64,000 nucleotides of DNA from an uncultured Pseudomonadales bacterium (GCA_938091935.1 CALKNV010000001.1:62001-126000); one strand, 5' to 3'. Positions 34,653-45,069 are shown, counted from the first letter of the stretch. A program made the numbers and translations. Notes: generated by a model from the sequence alone, not told the origin.

Positions 34653-35042
34653 TTGAGCAAAATCATCGATGATCTAAAGTACGCTGCGTCCCATGAGTGG
34701 GTCAGTGTTGATGACAACGGCATCGCTACCGTGGGCATCAGCGATCATGCCCAGGAAGCACTCGGGGACATAGTATTCGTAGAATTGCCGGAGCCCGGCA
34801 CCACAGTGAACGCCAAAGACGAGGTGTCGGTGGTTGAATCTGTGAAGGCTGCTTCGGACGTATACAGTCCGGTATCGGGTGAAATAACCGAAATAAATGA
34901 AGCATTGCTGGACGCGCCTGAAACCGTAAACGCCAGCCCCTACGACAACGGCTGGTTCTTCAAAATCGCCATCAGCGAAGAAGCCGATCTTGATGAGCTG
35001 ATGGATGCCGAAGCCTATTCGGATCATTGCGAAGACGAATAG
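34653..35042 (+). CDS. gcvH: Glycine cleavage system H protein
   Basis: The 129-residue lipoyl-carrier protein has the lipoylated Lys in [20 protein letters not shown] and the typical start [20 protein letters not shown]. It shuttles the aminomethyl group between GcvP, GcvT and dihydrolipoamide dehydrogenase. The start is TTG, with GAGG eight bases upstream. gcvT therefore shares this weak start type, while gcvP uses ATG. It lies 46 bases after gcvT. Confidence 0.96.
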   Translation: MSKIIDDLKYAASHEWVSVDDNGIATVGISDHAQEALGDIVFVELPEPGTTVNAKDEVSVVESVKAASDVYSPVSGEITEINEALLDAPETVNASPYDNGWFFKIAISEEADLDELMDAEAYSDHCEDE

Positions 35043-35136
35043 CGGGCAAGCGCTGCAAACCGTCCTAATTTAGAACTTTTGTGCGGATCAGGCGTAGTCT
35101 GGTCCTCTTTATCTATTTCTAGAGTGAAGCGAATAC

Positions 35137-38085
35137 ATGTCTACCAAACAAGACTCTCTTCTATCAAATTCCAAAGCCGTGCCAAGTCTCGAATCCCTGC
35201 AACACCGGGGTGAATTTATCGAGCGCCACATAGGCCCGGATCAAGCTGAAATCCAGAGCATGCTGGATGAACTTGGACTGGAATCGCTAGACCGGCTGAT
35301 TGAAAAGACTGTGCCTGCTGCCATCGCGCTAAACCAGGCCCTGAATCTGCCGGCAGCGATGAATGAAGAGACTGCGCTGGCTAAGTTGAAGGCAATGGCC
35401 AGCAGTAATCAGTCGTCACGCTCATTTATCGGGCTTGGTTACTACGACACCTACACCCCCAATGTCATTCTTCGCAACGTGTTAGAAAACCCGGGCTGGT
35501 ATACCGCCTATACGCCTTACCAGCCAGAAATTTCTCAGGGCCGTCTGGAAAGCCTGCTTAACTACCAGCAGATGGTGTTGGATCTTACTGGCATGGAGCT
35601 CGCCAATGCCTCTCTTCTTGACGAGGCTACCGCAGCGGCGGAAGGCATGGCGCTCGCCAAGCGTGTGAGCAAGAATCGAAACGCCAACAAGTTTTTTGTG
35701 GATGCTGGCTGCTTCCCACAAACTATCGATGTCATTAAGACCCGGGCCGAGAACTTCGGCTTTGAACTGGTAATCGGTGGTTTTGATCAGGTAGACAAAT
35801 CTGAGTTGTTCGGCGCCATATTCCAATACCCTTCAATGTTGGGCGATGTCACGGACCTAAGCGAGGCGGTCGAGCAATTGCATAGCAATAAGGCCATCGC
35901 AATCGTGGCGGCAGACTTGATGAGTCTCGCCCTACTCAAGCCGCCAGGCGAGATGGGCGCTGACGTCGTGCTAGGCAGCACGCAGCGTTTCGGTGTACCC
36001 ATGGGTTATGGTGGGCCACACGCGGCCTATTTCGCAACTCGTGATGATTACAAGCGAGCGGTTCCAGGCCGCATCATTGGCGTCTCAAAAGACGCACGCG
36101 ATAAGCAAGCGTACCGCATGGCACTACAGACCCGTGAACAACATATCAGGCGCGAGAAGGCCAACAGTAATATCTGTACCGCTCAGGTGCTGCTCGCCAA
36201 TATTGCGGCATTTTATGCCATGTACCATGGCCCAACTGGATTGCGCCGTATCGCCAGCCGCATTCACCGACTTACTCAAATTCTTGCTATTGGCCTGCAG
36301 AGTAAAGGCATCAAGCTTGATAACGAAACCTATTTCGACACGCTGACGCTCGCTGTTTCCGAAGATGAAGCCATGCAGATTGCAGAGCGCGCAGGTGAAG
36401 CCAATATCAATCTGCGGCTGGATCGAATCGCCAGTCATCAGACCATAGGTGTCAGCCTGGACGAATGCACCAGCGAAGCAGAAATCGTAGCGCTGTGGCA
36501 GGTTATTATCGGCAAAGATGGTGCCTCACTTTCGGTAGCCGACATCGACAAACAGATAGAAACCGGTGCAGTAGAGCCAGTTGTCCCAGCTAAGCTTGAG
36601 CGCAGAACTGCATATATGACTCACCCTGTCTTTAACCGTTTTCATAGCGAAACGGACATGATGCGTTACCTCAAGCGGCTTGAGAATAAAGATATCTCAC
36701 TCACTCACTCCATGATTGCGCTGGGTTCATGCACCATGAAGCTGAACGCAGCCGCCGAAATGATTCCAGTGACCTGGCCGGAGTTCTCCAAACCACACCC
36801 TTTTACGCCAGTTGACCAAATGCAGGGCTACCAGAAAATGATCCAGGAACTGGAACATATGCTGGAAGAGATTACCGGTTTTGATGCCGTTAGTATGCAG
36901 CCCAACTCCGGCGCTCAGGGTGAATATGCTGGCCTGCTGGCGATTCGTAAATACCTCGACGGTATCGGTGAGACGCAGCGCAATATCTGTCTGATTCCCA
37001 CTTCGGCGCACGGCACCAATCCTGCAAGTGCCCAGATGATTGGCATGAAAGTCGTGCTGGTTGCCTGCGACGGCGACGGCAATATTGATTTTGCAGACCT
37101 CAGCGCTAAGGCCGAGGAGTACAGTGAAGCGCTGGCGGCACTAATGATCACATACCCCTCCACACACGGCGTCTACGAAGAAGCAGTGAAAGACATCTGT
37201 CAGGTGATTCATGATCACGGCGGCCAGGTTTACATGGACGGCGCCAATTTGAATGCACAGGTGGGTGTAGCCAAGCCGGCAGAGATTGGCGCCGACGTCT
37301 CTCACGTCAACCTGCACAAGACATTCTGTATTCCTCACGGCGGCGGTGGCCCAGGTATGGGTCCTATCGGTGTAAAAGCACACCTCGCGCCCTACCTGGC
37401 GAATCATGCCTTGATTGAGTTGGAGGGTCCTAATCCGGGTAACAGCGCGGTGTCAGCTGCGCCCTGGGGAAGCAGCGGCATTTTGCCTATTTCATGGATG
37501 TACATAACCATGATGGGCGCCGAAGGGTTGCTGGAAGCTACGCAAGTAGCAATCCTTAACGCGAATTATATTGCGGCCAAATTGGCGGCTCATTATCCCG
37601 TGCTCTATACCGGTCGCGGCGGCATGGTTGCCCATGAATGTATTATTGATATGCGCCCACTGAAACAAGCCTCTGGCATCACCGAAGAGGATATTGCGAA
37701 GCGCCTCATGGACTACGGCTTTCATGCGCCAACCATGTCATTCCCGGTTGCCGGGACCTTGATGATCGAGCCGACGGAAAGTGAGTCTAAGGAAGAGCTG
37801 GATAAGTTCATCGCGGCAATGATCAAGATTCGTGAAGAGATTGCTCAGGTGGAGTCGGGTCAGCTAGATGCAGAAAACAATCCACTGAAACATGCTCCCC
37901 ATACGATCGAGGATCTACTGGACGATAATTGGGAACGGCCTTACACCAAGGCCCAAGGTGCTTATCCGATGGGTGGTAGCGTTGACTCGAAGTACTGGCC
38001 AAGCGTCAATCGTATCGATAATGTCTATGGCGACAGGAATCTATTCTGCGCTTGCCCGGCTTTGGAAAGCTACGAAGAGGCTTAG
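35137..38085 (+). CDS. gcvP: Glycine dehydrogenase (decarboxylating), P protein
   Basis: The 982-residue single-chain P protein has two homologous halves. The N-terminal half shows [19 protein letters not shown] and [16 protein letters not shown]. The C-terminal half carries [20 protein letters not shown] and the PLP-binding Lys in [20 protein letters not shown]. It decarboxylates glycine and loads the remaining group on GcvH. Its stop overlaps the end of the convergent membrane-protein gene by four bases. Confidence 0.97.
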   Translation: MSTKQDSLLSNSKAVPSLESLQHRGEFIERHIGPDQAEIQSMLDELGLESLDRLIEKTVPAAIALNQALNLPAAMNEETALAKLKAMASSNQSSRSFIGLGYYDTYTPNVILRNVLENPGWYTAYTPYQPEISQGRLESLLNYQQMVLDLTGMELANASLLDEATAAAEGMALAKRVSKNRNANKFFVDAGCFPQTIDVIKTRAENFGFELVIGGFDQVDKSELFGAIFQYPSMLGDVTDLSEAVEQLHSNKAIAIVAADLMSLALLKPPGEMGADVVLGSTQRFGVPMGYGGPHAAYFATRDDYKRAVPGRIIGVSKDARDKQAYRMALQTREQHIRREKANSNICTAQVLLANIAAFYAMYHGPTGLRRIASRIHRLTQILAIGLQSKGIKLDNETYFDTLTLAVSEDEAMQIAERAGEANINLRLDRIASHQTIGVSLDECTSEAEIVALWQVIIGKDGASLSVADIDKQIETGAVEPVVPAKLERRTAYMTHPVFNRFHSETDMMRYLKRLENKDISLTHSMIALGSCTMKLNAAAEMIPVTWPEFSKPHPFTPVDQMQGYQKMIQELEHMLEEITGFDAVSMQPNSGAQGEYAGLLAIRKYLDGIGETQRNICLIPTSAHGTNPASAQMIGMKVVLVACDGDGNIDFADLSAKAEEYSEALAALMITYPSTHGVYEEAVKDICQVIHDHGGQVYMDGANLNAQVGVAKPAEIGADVSHVNLHKTFCIPHGGGGPGMGPIGVKAHLAPYLANHALIELEGPNPGNSAVSAAPWGSSGILPISWMYITMMGAEGLLEATQVAILNANYIAAKLAAHYPVLYTGRGGMVAHECIIDMRPLKQASGITEEDIAKRLMDYGFHAPTMSFPVAGTLMIEPTESESKEELDKFIAAMIKIREEIAQVESGQLDAENNPLKHAPHTIEDLLDDNWERPYTKAQGAYPMGGSVDSKYWPSVNRIDNVYGDRNLFCACPALESYEEA

Positions 38086-39050
38086 CTTTTACTGTCTATG
38101 TGCGAGTTACGCATCTTGCGCAACCTGTCCATTTGGGTCTGAATATTTTCCAGCCGTTCGTTGATTTCCCGCTTCGTGGCGATTATCTCTTCGTCCGGGG
38201 CTTCTTCGAATTCTTTAAATGAATTAAAAAGCCTGGCTTCCTCTTCTTTTAGCTGTTTCTTCCTGAAAGACTTGTAGTCTTTGACCTGTCGTCTGACGGC
38301 CAAACCGGGAACCAATACAATAGAGATGGCGAGTGTATAAGGTAGGCCCAACCAGAGAATGAACAGCACCTGTGCATAACCTTTATGCATATAGCTCCAT
38401 TCCACATTGACCAGAAAGACGGATACCAGTACCCCTACAGCACCAACCAACGAAGCAAAAAACCAGAGCGCGTCTCCCAAGGCACCTATGCCGCCTGATC
38501 CGTCCGGGTTGTCCGGATTGAGAGTATGTTGAATATGGGGAGCGAAGCGCAGATGCAGCACAATCACTGAAATAATTGATAGCAGGCCCATGCCGGCAAA
38601 GAATCCCGACAAAAAGAAGCCAACATAGATCATCGCGAAAGCAGGCACCGAGCTGTGAAAAGCAGTCGGCACTCCTAACAGATGTCCTACAGAAATATTC
38701 AGCGTGGCGAAACCTGCGCCAGCCATCAGAAACCGCCCATCCCGCATCCAGACTTCGACTATACCCTGGCTTAGGCGCCCGATGCCTTCGATGCGATTTA
38801 TCGTGTCCAGGCTTTTACGAAAGGCCATGGTTGCTGCATACAAAGCTATTACGGAAGTAGAGATAATGGCACCCAGCACCCAAATAGACTGATCGAAGAA
38901 AACAGCTTTTTCAGGCATAGCGAGATGTTGCACCAAGATATAGCCCATGCCAAAAACAAGCGATATGCCCACTTTAGCGGACATACTCAACATGTTCCCA
39001 TTCCGGTAGGGGTCGAAGAATGGGTAAAAGACTGTGCTTTTCACTTCCAT
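38082..39050 (-). CDS. Unknown polytopic membrane protein with C-terminal coiled coil
   Basis: From ATG 39050 the protein has 322 residues ([19 protein letters not shown]...). The longer track start adds an unlikely N-terminus. I count about six hydrophobic segments, e.g. [59 protein letters not shown] and [21 protein letters not shown] charged coiled coil of about 70 residues follows ([20 protein letters not shown]). No family is recognised. A role in signalling or envelope organisation would be a guess. It is separated by about 170 bases from the exporter operon end. Confidence 0.6.
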   Translation of the reverse strand: MEVKSTVFYPFFDPYRNGNMLSMSAKVGISLVFGMGYILVQHLAMPEKAVFFDQSIWVLGAIISTSVIALYAATMAFRKSLDTINRIEGIGRLSQGIVEVWMRDGRFLMAGAGFATLNISVGHLLGVPTAFHSSVPAFAMIYVGFFLSGFFAGMGLLSIISVIVLHLRFAPHIQHTLNPDNPDGSGGIGALGDALWFFASLVGAVGVLVSVFLVNVEWSYMHKGYAQVLFILWLGLPYTLAISIVLVPGLAVRRQVKDYKSFRKKQLKEEEARLFNSFKEFEEAPDEEIIATKREINERLENIQTQMDRLRKMRNSHIDSKS

Positions 39051-39218
39051 CGTGGTTTCTATTCTAGCTTTTTTTTTGCAGTTTTGACCCGTGAACAGGC
39101 TTATATATTGCCTTTTACGTGAACAGTGACCGCTGTGGATCAAACTCAAGTTGTAGGGGGGTATATGGATTCTATCGTCAATATGGGTGAACTTCCTTAG
39201 CTTGGCAGTACAGCAAGC

Positions 39219-39884
39219 TTAGTGCAAATAGTTCGAAAGCGCTCGCCTCCCAGGCTCTAGGCTAGCCGGCAAATTCTTCGATGAATGACCAGGCGGCATT
39301 CCCAACTGAAGTTTGTGGGCCAGGTAAGACACGTAGCCAACCGCAAGCTGATCGTCCAGGTAATCACGATAGGCGCTAAGTGAATGCGCCTTGTTCTGCA
39401 AGAACGCCCTATAACCATTGTGGGGAGTTAACCACGTGCTTTTCATACAAAAGGCATTGCTGCAGTAACTGGACCAATGGTGGGCGCCAGGATGATTCAC
39501 AAGACCCAGATTTTTGGGCAGGGTTTCGATAAATTTTTGGCAATCCAGAGCTAGTCCATCGCCATGAATAAGACTGCTAGCCGAGCGCCAGTGACACTTC
39601 CTTGTCTGTCTTTCAAACCGCAAATTGTAATAGCCAGCGTACTGTGAATTCAGCGAATCCAAAAGGTGAGTCAGCCCAAACGGGGTGCTTGGCGTTAGCA
39701 GCAGGTAAATTTCGTTCGCCAGAAAACAATAGGCATGCAGATTTACCTGAAATTGATTGAGACTATGGTGAAGCCGCTTCAGATAATAATCATAGCAAGC
39801 TGCATCGTAGAATCCCTCGCCGCAGCGCGTGTTTTTTAAACAAACCAAATAGGTTTTCCCGGGCAGGTATAGCTCTTGTTTCAT
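39219..39884 (-). CDS. RAYT-like (REP-associated transposase family) protein with lost catalytic residues
   Basis: Starting at ATG 39884, which has a strong GGAGGG ribosome binding site, gives 221 residues. The track's TTG start at 39923 overlaps the ABC stop. The scaffold follows Y1-transposase/RAYT proteins: LYLPGKTYLVCLKNTRCGEG, a His-Ala-Tyr strand (NLHAYCFLANEIYLLLTPS), LDSLNSQYAGYYNLRFERQT and HHWSSYCSNAF. In active RAYTs the second motif is NHVHLL and the Tyr motif is YIxxNPVRAGLV. Here they read NEIYLL and FIETLPKNLGLV, so both HUH histidines and the Tyr are replaced. It is the last cistron of an exporter operon. I infer a domesticated nucleic-acid- or protein-binding role. Confidence 0.75.
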   Translation of the reverse strand: MKQELYLPGKTYLVCLKNTRCGEGFYDAACYDYYLKRLHHSLNQFQVNLHAYCFLANEIYLLLTPSTPFGLTHLLDSLNSQYAGYYNLRFERQTRKCHWRSASSLIHGDGLALDCQKFIETLPKNLGLVNHPGAHHWSSYCSNAFCMKSTWLTPHNGYRAFLQNKAHSLSAYRDYLDDQLAVGYVSYLAHKLQLGMPPGHSSKNLPASLEPGRRALSNYLH

Positions 39885-39919
39885 CACGTTTCCCTCCATG
39901 GACTGGTGATGGTAATGGT

Positions 39920-41986
39920 TCAACCAAGTCTTATTTGTGAATCTGCATAGTCGATCAGCGATTTGTTGTGAGTGACGAGTATCGTGGTGATTCCTTGCAA
40001 CCGGACAAAGCGCAACACGTCTTTAGCCGCAGCGAGATTCAGGTTTGCTAACGCCTCATCCAGTATAAGTATGCTCGGTTCCTGGTAAAGAGCGCGCGCC
40101 AACAGAATCCGCTGGACCTGCCCAGCCGAAAAACTATTGCCCGTTTCACCAAGCTGAGTAGAAAAACCCATTGGCAGCTTTTCTATGGAGTCCAATATTC
40201 CCAAACCCTGACAAAGTGAAGTGAGCTTGTTCAAATCATAATCCCGATGATCCAGGGAAATATTGTAAGCAAGGTCTCCAGCCATTAATCCATCACCATG
40301 CAGAACAGCGCTTATCTCTCTCCTCAAATCTGTTCGGGTGAATTGCGTCAAATCTCTTCCGCCTATTACAATTTTTCCGTCCTGCAGTGGCAATAACTTG
40401 AGCAAGAGTCTAATTAAAGTGGACTTGCCGCATCCAGAATCCCCCACCAGTGCTGTCAGTTGGCTATTCTCAATTCGGCAGCTGAATTTTTTTAGTACAA
40501 ACGCGTGATTGTCATGATAGCGAAAGCTCAGGTTTCTAAATTCAATGTCAGACGCAAGGCTGTGGGACACCAATGCACACCCTTGGTCTTCCGGTTCGGG
40601 CTCTGCAGAGGTTATTTCTGCCACCCGATCCAGTTCCAGGCGCAGCAACTTGAGCTCAGCAAGCTTGGGAATCATTGCTGAGACAGAGGAGATAAAATGT
40701 TGCTTGAGAAATACGATACCCATCAGTTGGCCAAGAGTGATGTTGCTACTGATGACGCCCTGTGCACCGAGGTAGATGACTAGAATATTTTCCGCACCGA
40801 GGACCAACGATTTTAGAGTGCCGTAATTTAGCTGGTGTCTACTGAGCCGGAAACTCGCGTTGAGCTGCTCAATGTAGCTATCCTCCCAATGCGCCAATTT
40901 CTGCTGTTCAACACCAAAAACCCTGACGGTGGCAACATGCCGCATACTCTCGAGAAATCGCGATTGCTGTTTGGCGCCCTGCACCAGAACCTCTGCACGT
41001 AAGTCGCGTTCTTTAAGCACAGCGAAAAAGTTAATGCCGCACACCAGCATTACGGCAAGCAGCACGACCGAAGCGATACCAGAGTCATACCAATAAAGCA
41101 GCAGTAAAGCACACACGGAAAACACGCCGTCAACCACTACAGTGACCAAATCCTGAGTCAGCGTTTGCGTTATCTTTCCAGCAGAGTCGAAACGGGAGAG
41201 TATGTCTCCACTTTCCCTTCTTTCAAAATACGTGAGCGGTAAGCTAAACAAGTGTTTTGACAGTCCCGTGATGAGATCGAATCCCAACCGGCTGCCAAGA
41301 CTCATCACCTTTAGTTCACGCAGATATGAAAGCAAGGTTTTCAATCCGAACAGGGTCAGGAAGCAGCTAGCCATGACCAACAACAAATCTACGTCACCCT
41401 TGAGGATTGTCTGATCAATCACTAACTGCAAATACAATGGGGTAAGCAGTGCGAAGGCTTGAATCACGAATGACATCGAAGCCAGTTTTAGGAATACAGT
41501 TGAATCAAGCACAGAACCGTTCAGCAGCTTGCGAAGACTAAGGCGTGGCCCATCGTGAGCTTGCTGAAATTCCGGCTTTGGAGTGAATTCGATAGCGATC
41601 CCCGTTACATGTAGCGGAAGCTCTTCCATACTGTAATGCCGAATGCCTACTGCGGGGTCAAACACCGTGATGCATTTTCTGGAAACTTTTTCCAGCACGA
41701 CGAAATGATCCCAATCCCAGTGCAGAATTGCTGGTAGTCTCAATTCGGACAATTCGCTCAGCTCGAACTTTATGGCCCTGCCTGCCAAGGCGTATCGATT
41801 AGATACATCAAGCAAGGACTTAACACTGATCCCGTCTCCCCCAAGTCGAGACTGTGCACGCAGCTGCTGCAGGTCTGATTGCCCGCCAAAGTAACCACGA
41901 ATCATCGCCAGACAGGCCAAACCACATTCACTGGCTTCTGATTGGAATACCATCGGCAGATGACGACTTGAGAGGACACCAATCAT
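39920..41986 (-). CDS. Peptidase-containing (C39) ABC exporter
   Basis: The 688-residue protein has an N-terminal C39 peptidase (about 1-140): the catalytic Cys in FQSEASECGLACLAMIRGYF, His in WDWDHFVVLEKV and Asp in FDPAVGI. An ABC membrane domain covers about 155-440. A nucleotide-binding domain (470-688) has Walker A GDSGCGKST, signature NSFSAGQVQRILLAR, Walker B ILILDEALANL and H-loop LVTHNKSL. Such proteins cut double-glycine leaders off bacteriocin-like peptides and export the product. All catalytic residues appear intact. Its ATG overlaps the HlyD stop (ATGA), indicating coupling. Confidence 0.92.
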   Translation of the reverse strand: MIGVLSSRHLPMVFQSEASECGLACLAMIRGYFGGQSDLQQLRAQSRLGGDGISVKSLLDVSNRYALAGRAIKFELSELSELRLPAILHWDWDHFVVLEKVSRKCITVFDPAVGIRHYSMEELPLHVTGIAIEFTPKPEFQQAHDGPRLSLRKLLNGSVLDSTVFLKLASMSFVIQAFALLTPLYLQLVIDQTILKGDVDLLLVMASCFLTLFGLKTLLSYLRELKVMSLGSRLGFDLITGLSKHLFSLPLTYFERRESGDILSRFDSAGKITQTLTQDLVTVVVDGVFSVCALLLLYWYDSGIASVVLLAVMLVCGINFFAVLKERDLRAEVLVQGAKQQSRFLESMRHVATVRVFGVEQQKLAHWEDSYIEQLNASFRLSRHQLNYGTLKSLVLGAENILVIYLGAQGVISSNITLGQLMGIVFLKQHFISSVSAMIPKLAELKLLRLELDRVAEITSAEPEPEDQGCALVSHSLASDIEFRNLSFRYHDNHAFVLKKFSCRIENSQLTALVGDSGCGKSTLIRLLLKLLPLQDGKIVIGGRDLTQFTRTDLRREISAVLHGDGLMAGDLAYNISLDHRDYDLNKLTSLCQGLGILDSIEKLPMGFSTQLGETGNSFSAGQVQRILLARALYQEPSILILDEALANLNLAAAKDVLRFVRLQGITTILVTHNKSLIDYADSQIRLG

Positions 41987-43281
41987 GTCAACTTACCTCT
42001 CAGACCAAGAAACGGTTTGAACATAAACTGAATCAGCGTCATCTCATGCATCACTACATCTGCGGTAAGAGTCATACCAGGAAGAAGTGGATAGATGTCC
42101 GGCCCTTCCACGTAGTGCTGATTGGGTCTCAGCGATACCCTGAACACCGGCTCGCCTATCTGGGTTAGTGGCAGCATATGGTCCCTTGGATCCAGGCTGC
42201 TGCGCTCTATCTCGACTATAGTTGCTTCATACCTGCCGTAACTATGATGATCAAAACTGTCATAACGAAGTAGCGCCTGTTGCCCTGGCTCGAGTTTGCC
42301 AACGGCACTGCCTGTGACGAATACAGTAGCGAGCACATTCAATTCCTGGGGCTGCACATAGATCAGTGGCTCTCCGGGCACTACTCGTGCGCCCGGGCCT
42401 GCCATAACACCAGATACGACGCCCGCTGCGTGTGCCACCAGCGCCAGGCTTGAGTTCCGGGACAGGACTGCTTGCTGAAACTCCAGCTCGGTGAGTTGCT
42501 CCGCAATTTCCTTATTGCTTGTTTCATGATCTATCTGCAATCGCAGCAACTGAGCACGCAAGCTCTGTGAATCAAGAATAATATCCTGTGCTTGCCGGTT
42601 AAGGCCCGTTTGTCGACTCAGCAATTCAAGGTGCCTCATCTGTTCCTTCTCAAACTCAAACTGGGTCAGGCCGCCACCATCGGTAAGGCTTTTCAGCCTG
42701 CTGAGTTGGTCTTCGCTAATGGCCAGCTGACGCTGGATCAATGCCTTGCCCGCCTCTATTTCGATAGTCCGCGCATCGCTCTGTTTAATGCGCTCCACTA
42801 CCAGCTGCGTTTGCTGAAGAAACTGGCGGCCGAGCCATTCCTTCTGGTCGGCTAACTGCTGCCTGCGATCGCGCAACCGTTGGCTATCCTGTTCTGTGTG
42901 GTCCACCCCGCTCGCATCAAAAGCGGACCTGCCTATAGTGAGCAACACAGTGCCAACTTCGACAAAGTCTCCAATCGACACATTGACGCTTTCTACTACG
43001 CCAGGCTGCGCACTGGACACCTTGATGTCCCCACCGGCGTTTTCCAAAACCCCCGGCAGTGGAAGCGTTTCACGATATTTCACCGAAGCCAGCAAAATAA
43101 CCAAGATCAAACACAGCAGCATGCCCAACCCTGTCAACAAGTACTGATCCGGGCTGACCAGTAGTCTTGAATGGATTCCTCGCCGCTGAAGCCAGCGCTC
43201 TTGATCGACGTTCCTTAGAGTTGGCAGCATCTGATCTGGCACTAGCTGTGAGGAGGTGTCATTGGATTGCCTCTTAATCAC
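41983..43281 (-). CDS. HlyD-family membrane fusion protein of the exporter
   Basis: The 432-residue protein has one transmembrane segment (LLTGLGMLLCLILVILLASV, about residues 48-67). A lipoyl half-motif (DIKVSSAQPGVVESVNVSIG), a long coiled coil (about 130-270) and a second lipoyl/barrel part (VVSGVMAGPGARVVPGEPLI) follow. It should bridge the C39 ABC exporter to an outer-membrane channel such as TolC, which is not encoded here. It starts with GTG and overlaps the acyltransferase-like gene by eight bases. Confidence 0.9.
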   Translation of the reverse strand: MIKRQSNDTSSQLVPDQMLPTLRNVDQERWLQRRGIHSRLLVSPDQYLLTGLGMLLCLILVILLASVKYRETLPLPGVLENAGGDIKVSSAQPGVVESVNVSIGDFVEVGTVLLTIGRSAFDASGVDHTEQDSQRLRDRRQQLADQKEWLGRQFLQQTQLVVERIKQSDARTIEIEAGKALIQRQLAISEDQLSRLKSLTDGGGLTQFEFEKEQMRHLELLSRQTGLNRQAQDIILDSQSLRAQLLRLQIDHETSNKEIAEQLTELEFQQAVLSRNSSLALVAHAAGVVSGVMAGPGARVVPGEPLIYVQPQELNVLATVFVTGSAVGKLEPGQQALLRYDSFDHHSYGRYEATIVEIERSSLDPRDHMLPLTQIGEPVFRVSLRPNQHYVEGPDIYPLLPGMTLTADVVMHEMTLIQFMFKPFLGLRGKLT

Positions 43282-44176
43282 GTTCTGCTGCCGTGAAGAA
43301 TGAAGGTAGAGCCGAAAGAAAACGCCACTGTTCTGGATAGCGATGGATTAGCCACTGAAGCGGATTACTCAGTTGCTGCGTCACCTCCCTGGCGGCCTCT
43401 TCAATGCTTTGACCAGCTTGCCTGTTCGGCTCAATCAAAGGCCACAGCTGGATCCGATTGACATTGCCCACACTAAAGTTAAGCAATGGCAGGATGGGCG
43501 TTCTGTTGGAGATCGCCATCAGAGCGGGGCCAACTGGAAACCATGCAGCCCTACCCAGAAATTCAATCTGCACACGTCGCCCAAAGCCTGGCGGCAAGTC
43601 AGTGAAGGTGAGTAAAGATGATTTGCTGCTATTAAGGCGACGACGAAACTGCGCAAAGTCGAATGATTCAAGCAGAAGCTGGGTTCGACTGCCATAGCGC
43701 TTCTCGCCGAACGCATGCGAGAGATTGCGCTGGAATACCTCACTGGGCGCTTTTTGAAGCAGCACATATTGCTTCGTATCTGGCGACTCATAGTTGGCAA
43801 AAACATTTGTGCCATAGATAAAATCACCGGCGTGAATACTGGCCACCAGCCGCGGCCGCTGGTCTTCGGCATCTAGCCGCGACAGCTCTGTTTGCTGTGG
43901 AAATTTAAAGCGCGCGACATGCTTTTGTAACTGCGCCCTGCCCTGGGGCTGATTTCGATATCGCTCGACTCTGGACAGGTAGACCGCATTCGCCCGAAGA
44001 ATTTTCAGGCAACGACTTTGAGGTTCGTGCAGACACTGCGATAGGGTAGCGAGCAATAGTGCAAAGGCACGCTCACGCCCGGCGCGATCAGTGGGAGTCG
44101 ATTGGGTCTGAGTGAAGCCGCGCTGAAGAATCACGGGCGCACCCACACTCATCCGTGAGTGGTGTAGAGATATCAT
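43274..44176 (-). CDS. LpxL/HtrB-like acyltransferase homologue, first gene of the exporter operon
   Basis: The 300-residue protein resembles the LpxL/HtrB fold from about residue 110: RLVASIHAGDFIYGTNVFAN, FTDLPPGFGRRVQIEFLGRA, FPVGPALMAISNRTPILPLL and a C-terminal HRYPEQWRFLSALPSFF. LpxL enzymes use an HX4D/E catalytic pair. Here the equivalent His is followed by AGDFI, so the acid is not at the usual spacing. It may be a diverged acyltransferase acting on the exported product or on lipid, or a non-catalytic homologue. Its place before HlyD and ABC genes, with overlapping starts, ties it to the exporter. Confidence 0.65.
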   Translation of the reverse strand: MISLHHSRMSVGAPVILQRGFTQTQSTPTDRAGRERAFALLLATLSQCLHEPQSRCLKILRANAVYLSRVERYRNQPQGRAQLQKHVARFKFPQQTELSRLDAEDQRPRLVASIHAGDFIYGTNVFANYESPDTKQYVLLQKAPSEVFQRNLSHAFGEKRYGSRTQLLLESFDFAQFRRRLNSSKSSLLTFTDLPPGFGRRVQIEFLGRAAWFPVGPALMAISNRTPILPLLNFSVGNVNRIQLWPLIEPNRQAGQSIEEAAREVTQQLSNPLQWLIHRYPEQWRFLSALPSFFTAAERD

Positions 44177-44272
44177 CGCTGGGCGTTATCCTTAACATGG
44201 CAGCAATGTAAAAACAGGTCCGCGAAGGGACGAAGATCAGTCTAGGTCAAAAACTGTCATTTCGCCAGTTTG

Positions 44273-44599
44273 TCACTTTGGCTTCACTTTAACCGCAGTG
44301 CCGCTAACACTCACCATCATCATGCCGCCTTTCTGACCCACCACTTCATAGTCAATGTCTATACCCAAGACTGCATTAGCACCCATGGCTCTGGCATGGT
44401 ATTCAACTTCCTGAAAAGCAATATCCCGCGCTTTACCCAGCTCGTCTTCGTAGGCACCTGCTCGGCCGCCGACAATATCTCTAACGGCACCAAAAAGATC
44501 CTTGAAGATGTTTGCGCCTAGAATTGCCTCACCGACAACGACGCCTAGATACTCTTCGATTTCTCGGCCCTGTAATGTGTGCGTGGTTGAACGAATCAT
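44273..44599 (-). CDS. YbjQ/UPF0145 family protein
   Basis: The 108-residue protein matches the YbjQ family along its length: [20 protein letters not shown] near the start, [20 protein letters not shown], and [20 protein letters not shown] near the end. It is often annotated as heavy-metal-binding, but the function is not established. The exporter operon begins 96 bases downstream on the same strand, so read-through is possible. Confidence 0.88.
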   Translation of the reverse strand: MIRSTTHTLQGREIEEYLGVVVGEAILGANIFKDLFGAVRDIVGGRAGAYEDELGKARDIAFQEVEYHARAMGANAVLGIDIDYEVVGQKGGMMMVSVSGTAVKVKPK

Positions 44600-44667
44600 G
44601 TGCTTCTCTCCTAACTGTGAATGAGAAAGATCGAGTAATAAAAATTCCTAATTGATGGATAACTGCT

Positions 44668-45069
44668 TCAAGTCGCTGACGATACGATGAGTATCCACAT
44701 ACCCAACACTGAAACATTACCAAGGCCAAACATCACCAGCCTATGCATCACATTGTTATAGCCAAGATGAATACAGGTGTGGATGACGCGTGCGGCGACA
44801 AAAACCCAGGCCAGTATCACCGGTGTGGGGTCGGTCAACTCCATTGCGATGTACAGAATACCAGCCCCATAGAACAGAACCGGTACCTCGAACAGGTTGG
44901 CGAAATGTCGGTTGGTCTTCTGAACTATGTCAGGAATTTCTTCGCCCTGAAACATGGAATAGTAGCTTAACGAAACGTCCCCCTGACGCACTGATGCCAC
45001 CCGCACGCGGAGCGTGAATAGCAAGATCACGAATGTAAGCAGGACCATAAAAAATAATGGATAAAGCAT
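44668..45069 (-). CDS. MAPEG family membrane protein
   Basis: The 133-residue protein has four hydrophobic segments and the MAPEG pattern: NRHFANLFEVPVLFYGAGIL followed by VFVAARVIHTCIHLGYNNVM and HRLVMFGLGN. MAPEG proteins in eukaryotes act on glutathione and eicosanoids. Bacterial members have unknown substrates. It lies upstream of the YbjQ gene on the same strand and is divergent from pepQ. Confidence 0.85.
   Translation of the reverse strand: MLYPLFFMVLLTFVILLFTLRVRVASVRQGDVSLSYYSMFQGEEIPDIVQKTNRHFANLFEVPVLFYGAGILYIAMELTDPTPVILAWVFVAARVIHTCIHLGYNNVMHRLVMFGLGNVSVLGMWILIVSSAT

Noticed and set aside
39219-39923. Active insertion sequence or REP element cluster at the RAYT gene
   Set aside because: The catalytic residues are changed, no flanking palindromic repeats are seen, and the gene is translationally placed inside an operon.
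44177-44272. Hidden precursor peptide at the start of the exporter operon
   Set aside because: The 96-base gap has no ORF with a double-glycine leader on either strand.
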